Positions 34,441 to 48,646 are shown, counted from the first letter of the stretch. The stretch is 64,000 bases of DNA from Litomosoides sigmodontis (GCA_963070105.1 OY718803.1:9715823-9779822), one strand, 5' to 3'. The notes: generated from the sequence alone by a model not told the origin. Numbers and translations: made by a program.

Positions 34441-34735
34441 GAATTAATGGAAATTTAATTAAACATAATTAATTTAATATAATTAGCATTTTGCAATGCT
34501 TTGTCCAATTTGAATTAATGGAAATTTAATTAAACATAATTAATTTAATATAATTAGCATTTTGCAATGCTTTGTCCAATTTGAATTAATGGAAATTTAA
34601 TTAAACATAATTAATTTAATATAATTAGCATTTTGCAATGCTTTGTCCAATTTGAATTAATGGAAATTTAATTAAACATAATTAATTTAATATAATTAGC
34701 ATTTTGCAAATATAATTAGCATTTTGCAATGCTTT
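34433..34735. repeat. 71-bp tandem repeat, about 4.2 copies
   Basis: Near-identical copies start with TCCAATTTGAATTAATGG at 34433, 34504, 34575 and 34646, giving a period of exactly 71 bases. The fourth copy is followed by a short extra fragment of the unit's end (ATAATTAGCATTTTGCAA). The unit is AT-rich and contains TTAATTAA-type palindromes; it encodes nothing recognisable. Confidence 0.95.
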
Positions 34736-35243
34736 ATCGCATTACTTATAGCGAATTGCGGTTTTGGTGTTAAATTTAGCCTGTGTTTCATTGTTGCGGC
34801 AGCCGTAAAATATTACCGCATTGATTTCATTCATAACTTGCCGTTGAACAAATTTTTAAAATTAAAATGAAATGGAATTAAAGTCTACCGGAAGATTATT
34901 GAAGCCATCGAGAGATCCAAAGCAAACATGCAACTTTCTTATGTCCAAATTTAGCACTCAGTTTTATGCATCGTTGTAAATTTATTGAAAATAGATTTAA
35001 ATTGAAAAAAAATTTTTCGAATACAAAATCTCCATGGTACTGACAATTTTCAGTACTTGTTTGCCTTTAGTTTAAATTGAATTTTTTCCAGCTTAGTTTG
35101 TTTAGGTTTTTCCCATTTGCAATAATTAATTTTTGTTTTAATTTAAATTATAAAAATTTAACAGAAAAAATAAGAAAATGACTACTACACAGTTTCCTTT
35201 TATTGCTATTTACCACTAATTTTATTTATTATTATTTTATTGC

Positions 35244-35884
<641 letters not shown>

Positions 35885-38166
35885 CTTCTAAAACTTACCT
35901 TTTTGCTTGTAAAAAAATCCCGACTTATTTGGTATAATTTTAGCATGCAGGGTTAGGTTTCCTTTGCACAAAATAATTGCCTAATTCATTTTTCTTTGAA
36001 ATTTTGAAAAGTTTCAGCTTCTCGATGCTCATTGCAACAGCGTTACATGGAAATAGAACTTTTATTTGAATAAAAGAAAATTTTAGAGTAGCAAAAAATA
36101 TCAAATTTAATAAAATGTTAAATGTTAAAATGAAAATTTCTAAATGTTATGATTTTTAGAGAATTTAAGACTAATTTTTATTAAATAGCAGATTCAAAAA
36201 ATTTCTAACAAATATAAATGGAAAAAAATTAGCGCACCGAATGCTTAAGTTATTAGCAAATGAAAGAAGGAAATTTGAATGACAAAAAAAAGGGAACGGA
36301 AAAATTTATTACTTTCTAATGAATGAAAGAGAGGGACTGCAAGTTAACCTTTGTCGTAAATATGCTAATTAGAATTAAATGTTTCAATCAAACGACTACT
36401 GCTCCAAAGATCAATAATAAGCGGATGATTTAATTGTTGAAATTTTAGTTCTTCGTCGGCCGTTTACATCAATTATTCAATTACTTGAAGCGCATACTTA
36501 ATTCTATTCTTATTAAACAAATTCAATTCATAGTCATAATATGTGAGGGGAAAAAAGTAATTTCTCCGAAGGGTCTAGAAGTGTTGAAAAATTTTTCGCA
36601 ACCTATCGTTTCATAAATTTTAAGCACTGAACCACTCAACGTAACCTTTTTACAATTGCAAATACACTTTGAGATTCAAACGCAAACAGACGTACGCACA
36701 ATTCGAGCCTTAAGCGTAGAAAAAGTAATTTAATTAATAATTACAATATGTTGGGGCATAAATGTATACGTGAGTTCGAGTCAGGCAAAGCTGCACGTTC
36801 GAGTTACACTCTACACGTTCATTATTTTCATTGTGCATAATTTAGCAAAAAACAAATTTCAAAGTAATTTACTTCAAGTATTTGTGGAACTTTTCATGCA
36901 AAAAAATTTCTTTTTTTTAGTGCAACTAGTTGATGTATTCGTTGAAAAAATGGGAATTGAAGAAATGTTTTTCTTTTTTCGTTTGTTATTAAAAATTAAT
37001 AAATTGAGCAGTGTGATGAGAGTGAACAAAGCATCGCCGCCACAATGAAATGTATGAATTACAAATAAAATGTGAGAGAAACGTAAAATGAAAATGAAAA
37101 TTATTTTGTTTGAAACTTTTTGTGATTGAATATTTGAAAGATTGAAGAAAAGAGAGGAATGTTATCAAAAGTGTGATAATTTAACGAATGAAAAAAACGA
37201 ATGGAAAATACTAATTAATAAGGGAAATGTCATGCATTTTGATAATTTCTTTCATGTCTCGCTCTCTCTCTCTCCCCGGAATTGTCATCTATCTTTCTCC
37301 ACTCTTTTTCTTCTCCTCCAAGAGGGAGAGAGGATACGAGGAGATCAAGGGGATTTTATTAGAGTTTTCTTTTTTTTTTTTTCAAATTATTTCGGAAAAT
37401 TTTTCAATCGTTATAAGCTGCTCAAGTGATTCATCCTCCTCAAAAATTTTATGCTTCTTAAAAGCTATCATCAGATTTCGTTTCCTGAGAAAGAAGTAAT
37501 AATTAATTCATTTTCAAAATATTTTGTTTATATTCTAAAACTTTGAAAAATTTAAATTTAAAAAATAATATATGCCCATTTCTACAACAATTTTATGCTT
37601 TCACATCCTCATACATTGAAATTATAACGATAATAATTGATAATTTGATCCATTTTTAATTGTTGTTTTGAATATAAATTAAATCGATCATCATTTAAAA
37701 TTTATAAAATGGGAAGAAATTTTTTTAATTAAAAAAATCAAAAAGAAAGTGTTTGACAAATTTAATTAATTTTGATTGCACTCATCACATTTTTCATCTT
37801 TCACAAATTCCATCATTCATTTAAATGGCTTGTTAGCTATTTCTGCTTCATAATTAGCTGTGCACATCTAAGGAAATTTGTTTTTTTATTTCTTTTTTTT
37901 GCCTTTTCCGCTAATTAATCGAGCAAAATAATTGATGTTATTGCAGTTCAGGAAGAAAGAAATGAGTGAAATTATTTTTAGCTAAATTAGTTAAATTTCC
38001 TCGAATATCTCTCTAAGTCTCAGTTTGCTATGACTCTATGAATTGTTGTGAGAACGAGAAAATATAGCAACGAACCCATCAATTTCTCCTCGTTGACATT
38101 ATTGAAATGATCAGAACGATCAAATATTTTTTTTACTTTTTGCTTAAATTAATTAAGAAAATGGGA

Positions 38167-38205
<39 letters not shown>

Positions 38206-40347
38206 TTGAGGCGTTTTCACTTCTTTCATTTTGAAAAATAAGTAATCGCATAGATAACATTAAAAAAAACTCGCACAACAATAATTATTACTATTGCATA
38301 CTTCATTTTTCCCCTTGACAAGTAGTGGAAAGGGAAAAGACGGAAAAACATGTGGACTAATGAAAATTCATTTCAAACATGTTTTAAATGTGAAGCACAA
38401 ATAAAATTTGTTATTTATTTAAATTAATTTTCTACTTTAGCAACAACTTTCAAATTTACTTAATTTTTTGAAAAAGCGGAAGATGAACAGCCATTTATTG
38501 ATTTGCATTTTTTAAGAGTGAGAAAAAATGGAGTTGAAAGTTTGATTGGCAACTGTTGCTCATTCGTTTTTGGCTTCATTTTGTTTGATGGATAACAACG
38601 GTGAAAGTGTCCGTTGTTGTTCCCTTTCAGTTAGTGCGGAATGCGGAACGGAACGGTTGTTCGTTCAGTTCTCATAAAACAGTGACCGAAGCGGCATAAC
38701 CTCCTCTCTATGAAGTTCCTTTTAACTGCAACGAACAGTTAAAGCCTAGAAGGTACTGACTGACATTGAAATCACATTAATTAATTTATGCTAAAATTAA
38801 CACTCCTCAAACAAATTGCTTCAATTTCACTTTTCCGGAAAATTCTATCATCTATCATTTCATTGTCTTCGATCATCAATTCGATCACTTAGCAAAAACC
38901 ATCGATGATTTCAATTTCGTTTAAATGTTACAATTGTTACTGCCAAGTAATATGCTAGCAGTAATGAGAAAGCAGCAGTAATATAATAGAGAGGAAATTC
39001 AGTATTTCATTTAAAAAAGAGAGAGAGGGATAGAGAGAGAGAGAGAGAGAAAAAGCAGGTCGACAGTTTCTGCAGTAACCGCATTAAGGCTACCTGACAT
39101 TCGTGGATTCTGCGCAAAACTGTTGAAAAATTTTTATTGAAGAGTAATAGATAATTTTATTAGCAAAATGCCTTTTCCTTTTTTTCATTTCCTTCTTTCT
39201 TCGTTCGTCTGACATGAAAACAACCTTAACTTAGAATTAGCAATCTGATCAGTAGCGGGGAAGATGCAAGCAGAATTGCTCCGTAAAAATTGTAGATGAA
39301 AGCTGTAGAAGGTAACACACGCAGTCTGCCAGTGATCAGTTCGTGACGTATCAGGCAGGTGTATTATCACCTAAATTTATAATAGTCTAATTGCATATGA
39401 GATGCGAAGAAATATCGCTGAAGTTTTCTTGGATTACAAAAAATATAAATTTTAAAATATAAATTAACGTTTTATAAATATAGATTTCATTCATAGTACC
39501 ATTTCAGTAGCTGTGCAAATTCGAGAAGAGAAAACTTTTCGAATTGAGTTCACTATTTATGTAAATTACATTGTAGAAATTTAAATAAGTCACGGACATT
39601 ATCACTTCAACATCAATACTATACTATCGCATTACACAACGATATTGTTCAAGGCGGTTCCTTTGTACAGTTCAGCAAAACTATTTCGCCACACTGCATC
39701 TAGCCTGAAAAAAACAGACACTTCGACAAAACCATCCTCTCAAAATTAACACTGCAAACGATGCAACAGATAGTTTTTGGGTGATAAATCAAAGTGAGCA
39801 GCTTCAAAATAGCTTAATTCCCATCCTGTAACACTGACAGCATTCTGCTGAATTCGTGAACATGTTACATTAAATTGTCTTTTCATTTCAAATAAATGCA
39901 CAGAAAATAATCAAACTTTTATTAGCTCAAAAGCAGTCTATGAGCTAAAAAGCTATCAACACAAAAAAAAAACAAAATAGAAATAATTCCAAAACAAAAA
40001 TAAAAACTGCAAAACGAGCGCATAGAACAGGACAATAATGAATGTTTCATCCTTAAAACTGAAACTACCGAGGGAAAAGAATAACGAGTACGAGTACAGT
40101 GAGCCATATAGTTAATTAAATTTAATAGCAAAATGAACAACTTGAAAAAAACACAGCAATTTAATTACTTATGAATCTAAGTACTATGAGAACCAACATT
40201 CCTAATTAGTAATCTAATCTAAGCAATTAAATCAATCTTTTCCAATATGATGGTTCTCGCGTAAACACAATTTGAGCAAGTCATACAGACATATGATTTA
40301 GTTATTATACAGTACACTCAATCCTTTTGTATGCCTTGATGATGGTT
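35885..40347. other. low-complexity intergenic region
   Basis: AT-rich spacer between the ATT array and the 3' end of the ABHD gene. It carries AG microsatellites at 38172-38202 and about 39017-39049, and a small less AT-rich island at about 38600-38770 with an 8-bp stem hairpin. No gene is supported. Confidence 0.45.
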
Positions 40348-43129
40348 TCACTCCAAATCGATTTTCTTTTTTACATCTTCTCCCGCATCAATTTTGTCGA
40401 ATAAATCACACAAAAGGTTGTTGAAAACCTCCTTTCGATCAACATAAACGTAATGACCAGCACCGTTTATAACCTTAAAAGCAGAACATGCAACATTCCT
40501 TCCAGTAAGTTTCACTAGAAATCCAAAAAATTCAAATTTCCAACCAGAATTAAATAATAAAAAATTCATGACAAATAAACGATAAAGTTTAGAATATCGG
40601 AATTGAAAAGTGCTAGCATCTTATTGATGAAATATGGCATATGCATTCAACTTGAAAATCCTGAGTCAAAAAAAAACTCATCAAAATGAGACATAAATTT
40701 CGAAAATTCCATCAAACCTGGACGTCAACATAGGCATTCTGCCTCTCATTTTGCACTTCAATGCCTGAAGATGAATCAATCCAACTTTTACTCCCGTAAA
40801 TGAATGTTACTGGTACTTCAGATGATAGATCGCTTATTCTAAAAAAGATAGTAATATATATTATTGCTATTTCAATGGCAACATCTTCGGCAAATACCGG
40901 TAAATACCGTTAGGCTCTAGAAAAATAGTCAGAAGCATAAGTAAATCAAGAAATTAAAAAGCAAGCAACGAATTAATAAATTGGAATTTTATAAAATTAT
41001 TTAAATTCCAGACAGCTGATAAATGACAAAATCTATGACAACCAAAAATTTATTAACCTTCTAATCATTGGTCTTTTAGCCCAACCAAACGAAAAACTCA
41101 TATTAGTGAAGGCAATTTCTCCGGAAGGAGTTTGGGCATTGCAGTGATAGAAGTATTCATAAATAGCATTTGGATCAACACATTGAAAACGGAGACTTAA
41201 ATCGGGTCGCAAAGTTTTAATCATTGAGACACCTGCAATGCATTTTTCTAACGTTACATTTTAAAAACTGTAATTCCTGTTGAAATTAAAATCGTACTAA
41301 TAAAAATAAAACTTACCATACGGCCCAGCCCAACGCAAAGCCGTCAAGGGATAAAAAAGTGACATTGCCCGAGCAGCAACTCTAACCCATACAGGATAAT
41401 TTTGCTGAAACTCAATTGCATAATTCATTAGCGTATTCTTGGGATATTCTTTAGCAAAGTTCGTTTGATAGCAAGTTATTAGTAATTAATAAACTGATAA
41501 AGTAATTAATCATGGTATTTTAAAGTATAATTGAAAAAACATATGGAATGGAAATTTACTTGTAGAGCAACCTCTCGAGGTTTCTCCGGAAATCCCCATG
41601 GATCAACCAGAACCAGATGTCGCACACATTCAGGATGTTCTATCGCAAAAGATGTCGCGAGAAATGCACCTGTAAATTGGCATTTGCGCGAACTTCCAAA
41701 TTAATAACAGTAATGCACTGAAGTCAGAGAAAATTTGGGATAGAAGAAAATTTCTTAAAAAATAATGAATACAATTCTAAAATTACACGTATAAAATAAT
41801 TTTAGGATTTTAACCTATGATTCGAGAATGATATAAATCCTAACCAAAGGAATGACCAACTAAAATCATTTTGTTAATTCCCATTTCTTTTCTCCAATTT
41901 TCAATTGACTGGACAAACTGCAGCTCAGCCAGGGCTGGATCACTGGCAAATACAGGACGTGATGAACGCCCAAAACCTAAAAATTAACAAAACATTCAAA
42001 ATAGTAAAAAGAGGTCGAGTTTGATTAGTCTTCCTGAAGTCATAACGAAAATAAGCAATGTAGAATGAGAGTTTTTAGTTTTTAAAGAAGTTATGTAATT
42101 AATAATATCTACCTAATAAATCGAAGCAATGGAGAATCCGTTTTTTTGCCATATCATCAATATTAGCAGCCCATAAGGCTACACCACCAGCAAATCCATG
42201 AATAAGAACAGCTGGGATTCGAGCATGTGAAGATGTGGGAGTTTCAGCGGTCACTGTATATATCCGACCCATATCCACCTGCAAAATGAGAAAGTGGTGA
42301 ACATATGAAATTAAATATTAGTAAAGACAACAATGAAACATGAAAACAGACATTCCAAAGAATCTAGAAATAAAACCTGTGAACAACAAGTTAATTAAAC
42401 ATCAAAGATGCTCCCAAAAATCGCACGCAAATTTTGTCAAAAGCAGAAGCACAATTAACCGGAAACCAAAAAGGAAATATAGGTAAGGCCAGGTAATCTA
42501 TAAGTCGCTGAAAAAATAAACATACTGGTACAAACTGCGACGTAATTCTCGCCCGAACACTCGAAAACAGAAGAGACTCTCCCGCTGCCAATGCTTCAAC
42601 CGTAAACTGACTCCATCGCCATCTTTTTCTAAATTTAATTCACATATTTTGTTAAACAAAACTGTTCCACATGTCAGATGGATCCATACTCCACCATCCG
42701 CTGTTAGTCGACTATTAAGTTCAAAATTAATTAACTAATAAAACGTGTTTTATTGCATCTTCAAGTCTTACATCCATGTGTCACTTTTTCACCAAACCAT
42801 GGTACTATTTACCTATAGTCTGACTGTTAGGATAGACTTTGCACATGGTCTTAACAAGTTATGACTGACCGCTTTAGGTAAACCCTAATTGTTTCGTTTT
42901 AAAATTAAGGTTTATTTTTTACTCATACGATTAGATTCAAATTTATTAGAAACGAAATTATATAATCGATGTACTTCTGTGTATCTTACATAATCATTTA
43001 TGTGGCTATTTTAAGCAATTAAAAATTTGAGATGAAACGAGTGATAATTTAAAATTGCTCTATCGTAACTTACTTTTGCTCATATCCAGGAACACCACTA
43101 GCTTCAGAAATACCACCGGTTTGTTTCAT
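40348..43129 (-). CDS. ABHD4/ABHD5-family alpha/beta hydrolase
   Basis: Lipid-metabolism hydrolase of the CGI-58/ABHD4 group. Nine exons from the start: 43074-43129, 42526-42628, 42113-42278, 41845-41976, 41560-41669, 41317-41448, 41058-41232, 40718-40838, 40348-40473; about 373 residues. Motifs in order: [20 protein letters not shown] (oxyanion HGF), [27 protein letters not shown] (nucleophile elbow), [51 protein letters not shown] (acid Asp) and [11 protein letters not shown] (catalytic His and H-x4-D). The nucleophile is Ser, as in ABHD4; vertebrate ABHD5 has Asn there. Oddity: exon 5 ends in phase 0 after VALQ, but exon 6 reads correctly only if one base precedes its AAG acceptor. Either a non-AG splice site or a 1-base difference is involved. 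All other junctions agree. Confidence 0.93.
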
Positions 43130-46100
43130 CGCACAGCTCACTTCATTGAAATCTATCACGGAATAAATTAGCATTTAATTAATTAATTAGCTACAACTCA
43201 ACTGAATACTTTTCCCGTCTATTCACATATCTTAAGAGAAGAATAATTGAAGTAGCTCAATGATAATGAAGCAAAAAATAATTTTTAATTATTTCTAATT
43301 AATTATCTGTACTTCCGCCATCCATACCTTCTCTTTTGAAACTTATTCATTGCCTTCAAATTTCCATGCGAACATATCATCCGTCCTTCATGACCGGTTC
43401 CATTCCTCTTGCATTGTTCTGGAGTTTCGAGCACCTGCAACTACCCACTCCGTTTCGTAGTGAAGTCAGGAAAACGTGCACTTTAGATAAGTTTGTAAGT
43501 AAAGAGGTTTAGGGTGTGAAAGGCGAGGTGAAATAGCATGGATCACAGAGGACAGGCTGTACATGGGGTGCAGCACTCTGAAGTCCACCACCGTTTGGTG
43601 ATTGCATTATTCTCGGAGCATAGGCGTGGGAGGGAGAGGTCATTTGGTGCGTCGCCAGTTGTTTTACTGCTCTTTTGATTTCTCTTTTAGCCGGATCAGC
43701 TTACGCATTGGTCGTTTTATCGTTAGATAGTTAGAGAGGTTTTTTTTTTTTCCAAGAACAATTTCTTATTTGAAATTTCGCATTTGATTTTTTTGTTGGA
43801 GTTTGCTCCCCGGCTTCACTGGGATGTGAATTTTTAGGAGGAATTTAAATCTGTGATTTGTCTAGATATTTATGTCGTAAAATGATTGGCCGTACATTCA
43901 GTCGTTTTAATTAGTTTTTTTCTCACTTTAAAGTATTTATTTGACATTTATTTCCTCTTTTTATGCTATTTTTCAGGCTTCCTTTTCTTTTTGCGATATC
44001 CAAAATAAGCCAGCACTGTGCTGCGCGTGGTGGATGAAAGTATTTCCAGTGAAACATTTGCAAATGGGAGGTGAGGAACTTGTTTGCCCGAAGCTTTTTA
44101 CATTCCTCATTCTGAAGCGCAGTGATTTCCTTCATCAACTATTAGCTCAAACGGTTGTTTTCCTTTATTTATTAAATTATTTAAAATGATTAAAAAAGAG
44201 AATGATACGTACCATCATTCTCTATTGTAGATACTTTATCAGTTAGCACGCATCAGTCAACGTTTGTTTAAAAGGTAAAGTGAAAAAAAGCCACTACTAA
44301 TTGTGATATCATATTGTTGACCTAATAACCACATCATGAATTTCACAGGCATGTTTTAAGAGTTGGCCGAGGAGGTTATTAGTTAGTTATGTAAGTGTTG
44401 TGCTGCCATAATGAAATGTTCGCATTATTTGTGGTAAGAAGATACTCTACAGTAGAGGAAGCTATTGAAGATTCATGTGTAAGTCCAGTATACATAGAGT
44501 TAGCCAGTACCCAACATGCTACTTGAGCCAATTGTTTGATGTATTAGATGATGTCAGTTTTTCGGGGTGCCGGTCGATAGTTAATCGAGGTTTGGATCTA
44601 AAAAGAGTGAATTGGATAATTTCAGGCTATTCGAAGCTACTAAAATTCTGAATTGCAACCAAAAAAAAAATGCGATCGCTACGGGAGTCATAAAAATCAA
44701 GATAAATAATTGAAATACATTATACCATTGACTCAGTGTAGAATTTCTTTTGGGTGTCGCACCAAATTCGTGATCGAATACTTAACTGCTACAATTTCGC
44801 ACTCATGTCTGAAGAGGCATGCCCGAAAAAAAGCATTACAGGAATATTTTGTTGCTTGCATCGGCTCTTAAAACTTTCGCCGAATGTTATCGTACATATG
44901 ACGTAATCAAAAAATTTCCGATTTCGGTGAGGTAGATCCAGCGCTATCATCATATCATCGTTTGTTCTAGATAATACTGATGACGGGACAACGGCTTTGG
45001 AAGCTTTGTTATGTCAACGCATTTCTTCAACTTCAACACTGATTATATATGCAGAGATTGAAGTTGTTTGTATAATCGTTTGATTTTTGTTTTGTTAGGT
45101 ATTGTTTTTTTTCTTTGTTGATTTATTATGCTTTTTTTGTATGTGTCTCTTTTTTTAATTTTTTACAGCATGACTGTTCTGTGACGAGTGGAAGGATCAA
45201 ATTTCAGGATTGAGCTATAGATAGATAGATATCTATGGAAGTTCCGAATTTCAGTTCCATTATTTCTGTCTTTTTTGTTTGTTTATCCTTTTTTCTTCCA
45301 CTTTTTTATTTGGTTTTTGCATTTTTATTTTGAGCGTTAGGTGAAGTGGAGGCTATTCCAAGATATTATTGCGAACTTTTCTCAGGGAATGATTGTAGTG
45401 CTATATAACCGTACATCGGCCGAAACTTTGAGTTGGGTGCGTCTAACATAACTTTTGTTTATTGAAGCCTCTCCTGCTTCATAGAATCGCTGGAGTAATA
45501 TGGTATAGTTGTAAGAAGTGGACTGTCCTATTAAGAGAGATGACGAATATGACAAATCTAAGTTAATGTTCAATTTAGTTTGTGCGTGCATTGATTTTCT
45601 TTGAGATTTAAAGTTTTCAATTCTACTTCTGCTGCTCCATGATTTTCTTAGCTTTGGACTATGCGCCTAGAAGATTGTGTATTCCACATGTCTATTTAGT
45701 AATGTCAGGGGAATCGGTCAGTTTAAGCACCTGTTCCGTGACTGCCTTCTTGAATATGGAATTTGTATGAACTGCTAGTTAAACTAATTAAAAAAATGTG
45801 TGAATTAATTATGTATTAATTTGCATATTTTATCACTACCATTTATTCTTTGAAACAAATTTGATATTTCATTTGCCTTGTGAAAATGTGTGTTGCTTTG
45901 CTGTCATTGTTTTTGTGGTTTGCTTAAATAGCTTTTGAAAAGATTCAGATTTTTTCTAGGACTTTTTTATCTGACTGTTTGCGTCCTGATCTCTCATACT
46001 GAAATCATGAAGCGACGCAATCGTAACAGTCACACAAATACCTGGCGATAGGCGTGAACATTTGTCGTTTGATAATTCCTGATGTCCATACATTGCAAAA

Positions 46101-46724
46101 TTTCCTCCTTTCGACACCAATTTCAGACTTTGTGTGTCATTTTCATATTTTTTATTTGTGAAGTGCAAAATAGTGGCATATTTAGTCAGCTGCAAGTAAT
46201 ATCTATGCAAGTACTCTATGTTCGATGATGATTAAGTTTCGAGTCAGCAATGTGGCTTTGTATGTGAAGCGTAGAGTTATATAAAAAAGAGTGATAAATA
46301 TTACCGGTGGAATTTATAGAATTTATGATAATTACATAAATGTTTAGAAAGTAGTTGCTGTATTTTTCAGATATTGTTTTCATATTGGTCCCTTTTTACT
46401 GATAGTATTTAGACCTAATTATCTTTATCAAGTTTATATGCCTTATAAAATTGGATTCGAAAGCACTTTTAGAAATTTTTTCTTTGATGAGGGGGAGCTG
46501 GTTGAATATTTTTATTTATGTTACCTAATTTTATTGCGCTTTGCAGTTTCATTTCATAATATTGGTAGTGCGATGTCTCGTTGAGTATTCATTCTTTCGA
46601 TGGCAATATCATTGATGTTATTAATGAATTTTTATTATCATTATTATTGAATTCAGGTCGAAGGCGATAAGTGAAAATTTGTACGAGTGAGGTTTTTGCA
46701 GATTATTAGCTTTCGACGAGTAAA
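43130..46724. other. divergent intergenic region, ABHD gene / eif-3.J
   Basis: Spacer of 3.6 kb, less AT-rich than the 28-40 kb tract in places. The segment 44400-45100 contains several short open frames (see findings) that I cannot assign. A TTTTTGCAG acceptor at 46700-46701, 24 bases before the eif-3.J start, is a likely trans-splice site. Confidence 0.4.
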
Positions 46725-48642
46725 ATGGGTGATTGGGGTAAGTTCATTTTTTTATGAAGGAGGGAGTAATATATGTGCGTTTTACACTTTGTGTATCAAG
46801 TTATATTTTAGATCAGCAGAATCGAGAATATGCTTGCTTTTAGCAAGGACGAGATTGTGAGTTTAATGATTGTTACATATTTTAATTACAGATGACGATG
46901 ATTTTGAAATTGATGTAAAACAGCTAGATGAAAAAAAGCATACTATAGTAGATGAAGATTCGGGCGACAAACCTGAGCCGAGTCAGGTGCGTATGATTTA
47001 TTTTAAAAACGTTATGCATCTCTTTAAAGAAGGATGCAGTAATCAGTTAATTCTGTGAAATCGTTTTTAAGTTAACTGATTTGAATGCAGAAATCCTGCA
47101 ACCTGAAAATTATTGTGCATTCAGTCTTTTTTTCATATCTCCGGCTTTTCAACTGGAGTTTTGTAAGCTCCGATTACCTCATCATTGAAGTCAAAGTGTT
47201 TAAAAGATGGACTGCTTTTTTTAACGCAAATAAAAGTTATGCTTTTCAGCCCTTTAATGCGGCCAAATCCGTTTCATCTTCATCAAAATCAAAGAAAGCC
47301 AACGATCCTCTGAACAGCTTCACTGCTGATCTGACTCGTGAATTGAGCGCAAAAGAAAAAGAGCAGTTACAGAGGAAAGCTGATTTAATGCTTGCAAAGG
47401 ATTTATTCGGTAAGTTTGTAATACATATGCAACCCTTTCAGTCTTCGGCTGTTGTACTTTTACTTACTTTTATGCTAAAAATTATTAAACTGTGCTAAAA
47501 ATTCAGAAATTTACAGGTGTTGATGACGATGAGCCTCTGACGTATGCAGAATTAACTTCTTTGGACGAATTTAGAACATTTGGTGAGAACATTGGCAAAA
47601 TGCTTTCAGCACGATCAAATGCTACCCACTTTTCCGAGATGCTTATTTCACTTCTCAAAGTTGTCCTTTCACATAGTAAGTTTTAATATAGAAGGTTTTG
47701 AGCGTATTCTTGAAATCATCTTTAGTTTGTTTTTGTGGGAAAATACGAAATACTGTATGGTAAAATGGGGAAATATGAAATACTGTACCGAGTTTAGAAT
47801 AAGATTTATGAGATTTTCATTTAAATAATGAAAGGACAGAAAGACAATGCCATCTAAAATTCACTTTAATTAACAGTTTCTCAAGAACCTACGAAGTGAC
47901 TAAATGATGTGTAGAGATCTTTCATATGCAACGTTTTTACCGCGAACATTAAATTTACTATGAAAATTAGAAAATTTCTTTGACAGTTAGGGAACTCGTT
48001 GAATACTGAAGTGTTAAAAAATTTCAGTGGATGCGAGCAAAGCAAGGGTTTTGAGTACGGTTTTGAAAACGATAGCTGATGAAAAGACTGCAACGGAGAA
48101 GGTTATTTAATTTGTAAAATTCAGTAGTGATTTTGGGTATTTCACTTTGTAATAAGCCTATTAGGAATCCATCTTCCATGCTTTGTGATGGTGTTTTCAA
48201 GTGTGAAACTAATATTAGTTAGGCATGATTGACTGTTAATGAGCCAGTGCTACGCATAAAATTTCTACTGCGAAACTTACTGAAGGTTATATCATGGCGT
48301 TGTTTTGGTGTGGTTTTTTTAATTTACAGAAGTTACAATTAATAATTTTATTTTCGGCGATATTGACTGCTTAAAAACATAAAATTTTGTAATTAATCTA
48401 ATACGCTGCTGTTTTATATGCTTTTTTTAACCGTAATAGTGAGTTAGGAGGTATTCATTTCAAGAAGCTGTTGGAAAAAGACTCATAAATCAACATTTCA
48501 GAAGGCGAAGGGGAAAGGTGCAGCGAAACCGACGATAAGAAATGTCGGTAAATCAAATACAGCATCGACTAAAGCAAAAAAGGATTTGTATGACGATTAT
48601 GTAGCTGATGAATACGATGATTATGCCGATCATTTTATGTAA
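46725..48642 (+). CDS. eif-3.J: translation initiation factor eIF3 subunit J
   Basis: Loosely attached eIF3 subunit that helps 40S recruitment and mRNA entry-channel control. Six exons: 46725-46737, 46892-46986, 47250-47409, 47517-47675, 48028-48101, 48502-48642, giving 213 residues (human 258). The start MGDWDDDDFEIDVKQ is the hallmark acidic N-terminus. Next come LTRELSAKEKEQLQRKADL and AKDLFG, then DDEPLTYAELTSLDEFRTFG. The helical core runs on through SLLKVVLSH and STVLKTIADEKT. The C-terminus is basic (KAKGKGAAKPTIRN) and then acidic (DDYVADEYDDYADHFM), as in the family. An AATAAA hexamer overlaps the stop codon, so the 3' UTR may be exceptionally short. Confidence 0.95.
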
Positions 48643-48646
48643 TAAA
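48641..48646 (+). terminator. polyadenylation signal overlapping the eif-3.J stop codon
   Basis: AATAAA starts on the second base of the TAA stop codon at 48640-48642. If used, the 3' UTR is only about 10-25 bases. Confidence 0.5.

Noticed and set aside
45956..46210. 84-residue minus-strand frame, and a 69-residue one at 45382-45591
   Set aside because: Neither shows a recognisable motif or splice context; kept only as part of an unassigned region.
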